From assembly GCA_003282885.1 (NCBI GenBank), contig QBYJ01000006.1, forward strand, positions 1 to 55,759: a DNA stretch of 55,759 nucleotides, read 5' to 3'. Below are positions 27,096 to 34,306 of this stretch, piece after piece (the first letter of the stretch is position 1; every line of letters starts with the position of its first letter). Source of the stretch: SAR116 cluster bacterium AG-325-F22. Its GTDB lineage: Bacteria; Pseudomonadota; Alphaproteobacteria; Puniceispirillales; Marisalimonadaceae. Under the pieces are notes generated by a model. It ran no database searches. It was not told the DNA's origin and saw nothing but the letters and a program-made list of their open reading frames with translations. A program made the position numbers and the translations under genes.

Positions 27096-27947
27096 TTAAT
27101 GATTTAAAGTTGACGTTTCACCAGCAATGGTTGTTCTTACCATTAATCTTTTTTCTATTTTCCCCTTTATTGGCGTTGCTCTATGTAAAACAGCTCTGTT
27201 GTCCCACATTATTAAATCATATGGTTTCCAAGAATGAGAATAAACAAAGCTTTCATTATCAACATATTGATAAATCTCTCTAAAAAGCTTTTTACTTTCA
27301 CGTTTTGGCATACCTTCGACAGAACTACAATGTGACCCTAGATAAAGAGATTTTCCGTGCTTATCATTATTTAATACTAACTTTTGTTTAACAGGAGGGA
27401 GTGCTTTTTTTTCTTCAGGGGTAACTAAATTTGGATCTATTTTTGATCTTCCATAAGAATAGTCGTGCCAACAAACTTTATCTTCAATTATTAATTTTAA
27501 TTTTTTAGGTAATGAACTATAAACCGCTCTCATTGACAAGAACTCGGTATTACCACCTTTAGACGGTATCATTTTGGCAGAAAGAATTGACATTTTTGAA
27601 GGAATAACTTTGAAAGAACTGTCACTATGCCACTCTTGATTAGCTAAATTATTTAATCTTTGCCTATCAGTAGCAGGAACAATGTTTCCATCTTCATCAA
27701 AGTTTCGAAGTATTATTAATTTTGAACCTGAGCCATCAGTGCCAGCTTTAGTTGTTTCTAAAGTACCAAAGTACTGACTAAATTTAATATGCTCATCGTT
27801 TGTTATATTTTGATTTCTAATTACAACTACTGAAAATTCTGACAAAAGATCAGAAATTTTACTCTTTATTTTTTTACTTAGATCTACTTTTGTATCTAAA
27901 CCTGTAATCTCAATACCAATTGATTTTCCAAGTTTATTTGTAAACAT
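27096..27947 (-). CDS. TauD/TfdA-family 2-oxoglutarate dioxygenase
   Basis: A 283-residue Fe(II)/2-oxoglutarate oxygenase. The iron ligands are H and D in E-W-H-S-D-S-S-F and the distal H in V-L-H-R-A-T-P; the 2-oxoglutarate arginine is probably in R-L-M-V-R-T-T. Known family members act on taurine, 2,4-D or alkyl sulfates, and the substrate here is unknown. First gene of a likely two-gene unit with the GMC oxidoreductase. An oxygenase plus alcohol oxidase pair suggests stepwise oxidation of one small organic compound. Confidence 0.9.
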   Translation of the reverse strand: MFTNKLGKSIGIEITGLDTKVDLSKKIKSKISDLLSEFSVVVIRNQNITNDEHIKFSQYFGTLETTKAGTDGSGSKLIILRNFDEDGNIVPATDRQRLNNLANQEWHSDSSFKVIPSKMSILSAKMIPSKGGNTEFLSMRAVYSSLPKKLKLIIEDKVCWHDYSYGRSKIDPNLVTPEEKKALPPVKQKLVLNNDKHGKSLYLGSHCSSVEGMPKRESKKLFREIYQYVDNESFVYSHSWKPYDLIMWDNRAVLHRATPIKGKIEKRLMVRTTIAGETSTLNH

Positions 27948-28038
27948 ATATATCTCTTATTTTTAAATATATTTTTGTTTAATCTTCATACAGCAATATG
28001 TTAAAAAGGAAATCTAGTTTGTAAATAAAAAATTTGAG

Positions 28039-28044
28039 TATAAT
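28039..28044 (+). promoter_or_regulatory. Candidate -10 box just before the two-part AIG2-like gene
   Basis: A consensus TATAAT ends 8 nt before the ATG at 28053, and no ribosome-binding site is visible between them. If used, the message would be nearly leaderless. No good -35 lies 16-18 bp upstream, so chance occurrence in AT-rich DNA is quite possible. Confidence 0.25.
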
Positions 28045-28052
28045 TAAAAACA

Positions 28053-28874
28053 ATGGATGAAACTTTAAATATTAATGATGACATTAAATCCTTAAAGTTG
28101 GCGGTTTTAAAAGATAATCTTAAGCAAAACTGGAAACTTGATACTGATTTATGGAATGAGGAATTTCCACATGACTTTAGATTTGAAGACACATATTTAC
28201 AATTAAGCTTTGTCCTACGAGATTTTAATATTGACGAGTTAAAGCATTTAATTTCAATAACAAATTTATTTGATGTAAAAAACTATAGTCATGATATCTC
28301 AACCTTAATAAACAATTACATCAAAAGTTGTGTTGATTACCTTAACCACGAAATAGATGGAAAAACTGACGAATATTTTCAAAAATTTAAAAATAACAAT
28401 AATTGTTTTTCATATGAAAAAAAAATCAAAAAATCTATAACTAAATACCAAATTAATTATTCTTTATTCTTTTATGGAACACTTAGATCTCTAGAAGTTC
28501 GAAAAGCTGTAATTGGAGAAAGTAGTGATAATCACAATATCTCATTAGGTTATTTGTTAAAGCATAAAGTCTTTAGAGTTAAAAATGCAAATTATCCTCT
28601 TATAAAATATACAAATAATCAAGTTGACGTTGTTAAAGGCTTGCTCATTAATAATATAACTTTTGAAGAATTAAAAAAATTGGATAGATTTGAGGGAAGA
28701 AATTACTTTAGGCAATTTGTAAAAGTTAATGTTGATCAAATTCATCATGATGCACAAATCTATATGCCCACTAAAAACATGATATCAGAAGAACCTTGGG
28801 ATTATGAAAAGTGGTACAAAAATGATATGAAAAATTTCTTTTTAAATGAATTTGATTTAAATGGAGTGAGATAA
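28053..28874 (+). CDS. Two-part protein with C-terminal AIG2/gamma-glutamylcyclotransferase-like domain
   Basis: A 273-residue cytosolic protein. Residues 1-135 are charged and predicted helical with no family I recognise. Residues 138-265 start with Y-S-L-F-F-Y-G-T-L-R-S, the substrate loop of AIG2-like/gamma-glutamylcyclotransferase domains, and continue with G-Y-L-L-K-H-K-V-F-R-V and L-K-K-L-D-R-F-E-G-R-N-Y, a typical C-terminal element with the catalytic-type glutamate. The substrate is unknown. It stands alone, divergent from the TauD-like gene. Confidence 0.7.
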   Translation: MDETLNINDDIKSLKLAVLKDNLKQNWKLDTDLWNEEFPHDFRFEDTYLQLSFVLRDFNIDELKHLISITNLFDVKNYSHDISTLINNYIKSCVDYLNHEIDGKTDEYFQKFKNNNNCFSYEKKIKKSITKYQINYSLFFYGTLRSLEVRKAVIGESSDNHNISLGYLLKHKVFRVKNANYPLIKYTNNQVDVVKGLLINNITFEELKKLDRFEGRNYFRQFVKVNVDQIHHDAQIYMPTKNMISEEPWDYEKWYKNDMKNFFLNEFDLNGVR

Positions 28875-28897
28875 AGTCTGAATCAATTGTTAAATCT

Positions 28898-29623
28898 TCA
28901 GTTATTTTTAAGCTTTTGTACTTGATCCCAGGCAGCATTAATAGCCCTCATTTTATTCTTACTTTCATTAATAACTTCTATGGGTACACCTTTACTAATT
29001 AATAAATCAGGATGATGTTCTTTAGATAGTTTTATATATTTTTTTCTAATTGTTTGAAGATCATCAGTTGGTTGACTTTCTAATACAATATAAGGATTAA
29101 GTTTATCGGATGACTTTCTAGATTCTTTGATACTTTCATACTGTTTTTTCGTTAAACCAAAGATATAAGCGATACTCGCAATCATTGACTCTTCTTCATT
29201 ACTTACATGACCATCTGACTCGGCGATATAAAATAGAATATTTACAACCTCTTCTAAAACATTAATATTACCTCGAAAAATATCACCAATTTGTTTTGCA
29301 TATGGTTCATAACCAGTGCTTTCGTCTTTTGCCTTATTAAAAATTTTAGCCACTTGATCAATTTCACTGTCCGGAATTTGCAACTTTTCCTTAACAGCAA
29401 TCAACTCTTCTTTACTAACCTGTCCATCAGCCTTACTGAGCTTCGCTGAGAGAACTATGAGTGAAAGTGCAAAAATTTCTTGAGAATTTTGTTGTTTACC
29501 AAGATTTTTATTAGAGCTTAATCTTGAAATTTTTCCACCTAAAAAAGACCCCAATAAAGCTCCAAACGGACCTCCAAAAGAAAAGCCAATAACACCACCT
29601 AATAAACTTCCCCAAATCGACAT
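28898..29623 (-). CDS. djlA: TerB-DnaJ co-chaperone, DjlA-like
   Basis: A 241-residue protein with three parts. A glycine-rich hydrophobic N-terminus (residues 5-32, repeated G-x3-G) may insert into membrane. A TerB-type helical domain follows (about 48-155, with A-D-G-Q-V-S-K-E-E and E-S-D-G-H-V-S-N-E-E acidic loops). A C-terminal J domain carries the H-P-D motif in K-E-H-H-P-D-L-L, which stimulates DnaK. The architecture matches DjlA, although the N-terminus is glycine-zipper-like rather than one simple helix. Confidence 0.85.
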   Translation of the reverse strand: MSIWGSLLGGVIGFSFGGPFGALLGSFLGGKISRLSSNKNLGKQQNSQEIFALSLIVLSAKLSKADGQVSKEELIAVKEKLQIPDSEIDQVAKIFNKAKDESTGYEPYAKQIGDIFRGNINVLEEVVNILFYIAESDGHVSNEEESMIASIAYIFGLTKKQYESIKESRKSSDKLNPYIVLESQPTDDLQTIRKKYIKLSKEHHPDLLISKGVPIEVINESKNKMRAINAAWDQVQKLKNN

Positions 29624-29730
29624 ATTTATTTCTCACAAATTTTTAATAAGTTAAATATTGGTTATATTTATATAATAATACTTTATATAAATAAAAAGCA
29701 TTTAATCGCTTATTTAAATCTAAATTACAA

Positions 29731-30870
29731 TTACCAACCATTAGTTCTTGACCATTTGTCTATAATGCTACCGTTTTCTAAAACATTGTAATTTTCATAA
29801 GCAGCACAAGTTAAACATGCATGGTTTGGTAATATTCGAACTAGACTTCCTATAGGTAACTTATCAAACCAATCTGTGCTTTTTATCTTAATAGATCCAT
29901 GTTCTTGATGTACTTCTGAAATATTAAGACCTTCAAAAGGTATTGCTGTATGTGGATTACAAATTAAACCATAACCTGCTTCTGGCATAAATTTATTTGC
30001 ACTTATATCTTTTGACAATGCTAATGAACCTGCATCAATAATTATTCTTTTTCTTTGATGATTATGGCCTATGACACTGGCTAATACAGTTATTGCAATG
30101 TCTTCTATTTTACAAATTCCTCTAGAAGCTTGTGCTAAATCCCAGAACATATAAATACCTGCCCTAACTTCAGAAATACCATCAAGATTTGAAGCCAAAA
30201 ACATTGTTGGTGTAGACCCTATACTAATTATTTGAGACTTATCCTCAAAATTAAAAATTTTTTTTAAAGAGGCCTTGGCCTCTTCGCGTTCAATGTTACT
30301 AATTGAAATAATTTCATTTTTGTCTTTGGTAGAATAACTATGTCCAGCGTGAGTTAAAACACCTAACAACTTTGTCTTGTGATTTGGTTCAAAAACTCTA
30401 GATATTTCTCTAATCATTTCGTCTTGATAATCTAAACCACTTCTTCCCTCTCCGCAGTCAATTTCTATAAGAATTTCAAAATTAGCATTATGCAATTTAC
30501 TGTACTTTAGAATTTCTTGGGCAACATAAGTTGAGTCTATAACTATACGAATAATACAACTATATTTTTGTTGAATGAAATTTAATCTTTTTAGTTTTTT
30601 AGGAATGATGCAAACAGCATATAAAATATCTTTAAAACCCGCACCGGCAAAATATTCTGCTTCGTTAAGAGTTGAAACTGTTATAGGTCCAATCTTATCA
30701 TCAAGTGCTATTTTTGCAATTTCAATGCTTTTTGGTGTTTTTATATGAGGTCTTAAAATAGTACTTAATTCAAGACATTTCTTTCTTGCTTTAAAACAGT
30801 TTTTTTCAAGAAGAGGTTTATCTAAAATCAAGCATGGTGTATCTATTTCCTCTAAATTTTGTATTTTCAT
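29731..30870 (-). CDS. D-threonine aldolase/D-serine dehydratase-like PLP enzyme
   Basis: A 379-residue fold-type III (alanine-racemase-like) enzyme. The PLP lysine is K44 in P-H-I-K-T-P-K. The C-terminal P-N-H-A-C-L-T supplies the histidine and cysteine metal ligands that distinguish metal-dependent D-threonine aldolases and DSD1-type D-serine dehydratases from racemases. The substrate is thus likely a D-3-hydroxyamino acid. It lies 33 bp downstream of the metallo-hydrolase gene, probably one operon. Confidence 0.82.
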   Translation of the reverse strand: MKIQNLEEIDTPCLILDKPLLEKNCFKARKKCLELSTILRPHIKTPKSIEIAKIALDDKIGPITVSTLNEAEYFAGAGFKDILYAVCIIPKKLKRLNFIQQKYSCIIRIVIDSTYVAQEILKYSKLHNANFEILIEIDCGEGRSGLDYQDEMIREISRVFEPNHKTKLLGVLTHAGHSYSTKDKNEIISISNIEREEAKASLKKIFNFEDKSQIISIGSTPTMFLASNLDGISEVRAGIYMFWDLAQASRGICKIEDIAITVLASVIGHNHQRKRIIIDAGSLALSKDISANKFMPEAGYGLICNPHTAIPFEGLNISEVHQEHGSIKIKSTDWFDKLPIGSLVRILPNHACLTCAAYENYNVLENGSIIDKWSRTNGW

Positions 30871-30903
30871 TTTTAACTCGCTTTATTTCAATTTTCTAAA
30901 TTG

Positions 30904-32064
30904 CTATTTCACTAAATCTATTAGTTTTTCCCACCAACTTTCAGAAACAATCAAATTTTCCATATCTATCACTTGACCTATAATTGGGGTAATTAAAGAT
31001 ATGTTTTGTTCTTTAGCTCTTTTTTCAATTTCAACTGGAGGATCAAACCAATTATGCATCGCAAGAGTAAACATACCCCAGTGAATGGGTATGAGATTTT
31101 CTCCCTTAACATCTATAAAGCCCTTTATTACTTCATCTGGCATATTATGTACCGACCTCCAACGAGTATTATATTGTCCGCTATCCATGAAAACCAGTTC
31201 CATAGGACCATATTTTTTGCCAATCTCTTTATAATGTTTGGAATATCCTGAATCGCCACTAAAATAAAAATTTCTTTTTCCTGACTTAACAACCCAAGAT
31301 GCCCAAAGAGATTTTTGTGTTTCTACAAAACCTTTTCTTCCAGAAAAGTGTTGTGCAGGAGTACAAATGAAATTTATATCTTTAATTACTTTATTTTCCC
31401 ACCAATCCATTTCTGTAATCCTAGAACTTGAAACACCCCATTTTTTTAAATGTGACCCAACACCTAAAGGCACAACAAATGAGACATCTTTATTTTTATT
31501 AAAGAACTTTATCGTATTCATATCTAAGTGATCATAATGATCGTGTGAAATTAATATGAAATCAATTTTTGGTAATTCCTTCATTTTAAAAACAGGTGGC
31601 TGATATCTTTTTATTAGCCAACTGAATGGGGAAGCTGATGACGAAAACACAGGATCAATTAAAATAATTTTATTATTTATAGACATTAAAATACTTGAAT
31701 GACCTAACCAGGCAAATTTGATATTATTCTTACTTTTTATAAAATTTTCATTTAAAGAATTTTTATCTTCTGGCAAAAGTGTCTCTGGCTTTGTAATATT
31801 AGAATTAAAGAAAAAATTATTAGCCATGTTTTTTCTTGGGTTTGCCCAAAACCCACTATTTTTTTTCATTTCTTCAATAATTTCAGAATTCTGGTTTAAG
31901 AACTTATCTTTTGGAATATTGTAGTTAGGAGATTTTTTCATTCTTAAATAATCATTATCTTTTGGAATTGATCCAAACTGATCACAACTAGAAAGTTGAA
32001 AACTTATTAGTATTACGTATAAAATTAATATGAATTTATTTTTAAAATTAATTAATTTCTTCAA
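30904..32064 (-). CDS. Metallo-beta-lactamase-fold lipoprotein, NAPE-PLD/UlaG-like
   Basis: A 386-residue predicted lipoprotein: signal peptide with lipobox L-S-S-C near residue 27, then a metallo-beta-lactamase fold with S-H-D-H-Y-D-H-L-D (HxHxDH metal site), W-L-G-H-S-S, and F-S-G-D-S-G-Y. The arrangement resembles N-acyl-phosphatidylethanolamine phospholipase D-like bacterial hydrolases. A phosphodiester or lipid substrate in the periplasm is plausible but unproven. It lies 15 bp downstream of the cyclase gene on the same strand. Confidence 0.83.
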   Translation of the reverse strand: MKKLINFKNKFILILYVILISFQLSSCDQFGSIPKDNDYLRMKKSPNYNIPKDKFLNQNSEIIEEMKKNSGFWANPRKNMANNFFFNSNITKPETLLPEDKNSLNENFIKSKNNIKFAWLGHSSILMSINNKIILIDPVFSSSASPFSWLIKRYQPPVFKMKELPKIDFILISHDHYDHLDMNTIKFFNKNKDVSFVVPLGVGSHLKKWGVSSSRITEMDWWENKVIKDINFICTPAQHFSGRKGFVETQKSLWASWVVKSGKRNFYFSGDSGYSKHYKEIGKKYGPMELVFMDSGQYNTRWRSVHNMPDEVIKGFIDVKGENLIPIHWGMFTLAMHNWFDPPVEIEKRAKEQNISLITPIIGQVIDMENLIVSESWWEKLIDLVK

Positions 32065-32079
32065 GATTTTTCCAACTAA

Positions 32080-34242
32080 TTATTTTTGATCTAAACGGTT
32101 GATTCCGTCCCATAAGTCGAGAGGCATCCCCCCTTTAATTATTTTTTGACATCGATTGATATAAATTGCTGTCACTTTATCATGTGGATTAATTTTATTA
32201 ATTTTTAAAAATAATTTTAATGCTTTTTTAAAGTTTTTTTGAAAATAATCACTAACTGCTTCTTTGAAATCCTCTAAAGTATCAATTTTTAAATGTTTTA
32301 ATTTGTCTAAATCTGAATCAAAAATTTCAAATATTTTAACAGGTTTGTCTTTTCCTTTAACGGCCACAACATCTATAAATCTTGTGTTAAATAAATCTTT
32401 ATTAATATTGTTGTAAGCTTCTTCAGAAATAATAATACCTACTTTGTAAATTTTGGTTAACCCCTCAAGTCTAGAAGCTAAATTTACAGCATCACTAATT
32501 ACTGATCCCTCCATTCTATTCACATCACCTAATGTTCCTAACATCATTTCTCCAGTATTGATCCCAATACCTATTTTAATTTTGTGTGTTTTATTTTTAA
32601 AAGAGTTAGAATTATATTGCTTCAAGTATCTCTGCATTCCTATGGCTGCCTTAATAGAGTCATTTGCTGAACTTTTAAACAATGCCATAACACCGTCACC
32701 CATAAATTTATCTATATAACCTTTATTTTCTCTAATTATTGGACTCATTTGATTTAAATATGAGTTCAAAAATGAAAAATTTTCTTTTGGAGTCATTTTT
32801 TCTGATATCGAAGTAAAAGATCTTATATCAGAAAATAATATACTCATTTCAACATTCACTTGGTCTCCTAATGAGACATCTAATATACTATCTTTACCAA
32901 GATTTTTGAGTAATTGCTGTGGCACAAATCTTTGGTAAGCTTCTGTTAATTTTACTTGTTGTTGAAGAGCTAACAACTTCATATCATTTAATTGCTGAGC
33001 AACAGCAAATCCAAAAGTAATAAACATACCAAGGAATAAAATTCCTACTGCAGAATTTATGATTAACCAAGTAATCCAATTAAAATCATAAAATAAATAC
33101 GCCAAACCCGAAATTGGTGCCGATAAAAAAGGTAACGCGAAGGATATACATAAATATTTGGCGTAGGAGCTTCCTTTTTTCCAAAGTAAGAATGATATAA
33201 CAGCAGAAGTTAGCAATAAAAATGTAAAAGGGGCAAATAAATATTTTACTTTAACTAAGCCTGGTCCATTCATGTCAGGTGGATACAAATTTAAATCCAA
33301 ATACATTATGCTCGGCCAAGATAAAGATGTATATAAATTTAAAAAAATCATAACAATATAAAAAATTATAGTTGAAACAAAAATTTTATTAAAAACTGGA
33401 TAATTTACTTTTAAATTAAGCGATTGTCTAAAAAATTGAAGTAATAGTAAAAATAATAGGGATATTGAAGCCAAAGAAAATTCACTTGCATAAAACCAGG
33501 AATTTATCCCAATAATTCTGCCAACAACTAAATTTGTAATGGACAGAAAAGAGATTTGAAAAAGGCTTAATGACAACCACAAATAGTTACCTTTCGAGAC
33601 TAAAAAAATGAATAAATAATAAATAGCAAAAGTTATAGCTATTGCAAAAGTTGCTAAGTTTGCAGCAATTTTTACAAATTGATGAGTACTAATATTTTCC
33701 CATGAGCTAATAGTCATTCGGTGAAGACTATCTCTACCCATATAACGGTCAAATGGTTTTTTTCTAAAAAAACTATAAACTTGCGTGGTTTGATTAGGAT
33801 TCATTATGATTTTATAACTTGCTCTAACTCTTCCATCATCAATCCATCTATCAAGTTTTTCATTCCAATATGGATACTCTATAACTGTCTTATTATTTAG
33901 ACTAAAAACTTTCTTTTCGTTATTATAATTGAAAGTGACTCCAATATTTTTCTTATTCGTGTTATTTTGAACACTAAATCGAACCCAATAACCATCAACG
34001 AATGATTGATCATTCTGTAATTTTTTTTTCCAGTCTAATTTAAATAATTTTTCAAAAGGAGTGTTTTGATCAAAGCCTTCAACAAATTCTAAATGTTTTG
34101 AGGGTATGGTTTCAAAATCGTCTGTATTAAGAATAAAAGTTATATTATCTTTATTATCTACATTTGCGAAAACATTTTCAAAACTAAAAAATAAAAAGCC
34201 TAATAAATTTAATAAGGTATAAATTTTATTTTTGATTTTCAA
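32080..34242 (-). CDS. Receptor adenylate/guanylate cyclase with 7TM-DISM sensor
   Basis: A 720-residue protein. A signal peptide (1-26) and an extracytoplasmic domain (30-190) of the DISM-extracellular type come first, then about seven membrane helices (190-420). A short coiled linker leads to a class III cyclase domain (455-640) with metal aspartates D472 (F-S-D-I-R-S-F) and D516 (M-G-D-G-V), and N587/R591 in A-V-N-L-A-S-R for the transition state. A C-terminal tail of about 70 residues is uncharacterised. It should convert an external signal to cyclic AMP or GMP. Base specificity was not determined. Confidence 0.9.
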   Translation of the reverse strand: MKIKNKIYTLLNLLGFLFFSFENVFANVDNKDNITFILNTDDFETIPSKHLEFVEGFDQNTPFEKLFKLDWKKKLQNDQSFVDGYWVRFSVQNNTNKKNIGVTFNYNNEKKVFSLNNKTVIEYPYWNEKLDRWIDDGRVRASYKIIMNPNQTTQVYSFFRKKPFDRYMGRDSLHRMTISSWENISTHQFVKIAANLATFAIAITFAIYYLFIFLVSKGNYLWLSLSLFQISFLSITNLVVGRIIGINSWFYASEFSLASISLLFLLLLQFFRQSLNLKVNYPVFNKIFVSTIIFYIVMIFLNLYTSLSWPSIMYLDLNLYPPDMNGPGLVKVKYLFAPFTFLLLTSAVISFLLWKKGSSYAKYLCISFALPFLSAPISGLAYLFYDFNWITWLIINSAVGILFLGMFITFGFAVAQQLNDMKLLALQQQVKLTEAYQRFVPQQLLKNLGKDSILDVSLGDQVNVEMSILFSDIRSFTSISEKMTPKENFSFLNSYLNQMSPIIRENKGYIDKFMGDGVMALFKSSANDSIKAAIGMQRYLKQYNSNSFKNKTHKIKIGIGINTGEMMLGTLGDVNRMEGSVISDAVNLASRLEGLTKIYKVGIIISEEAYNNINKDLFNTRFIDVVAVKGKDKPVKIFEIFDSDLDKLKHLKIDTLEDFKEAVSDYFQKNFKKALKLFLKINKINPHDKVTAIYINRCQKIIKGGMPLDLWDGINRLDQK

Positions 34243-34306
34243 CTACTGACCAATCAAGTTATTTTGTAATGTAACTTATGAGTTAGCTCTAATTTTTTCA
34301 ATTAAA

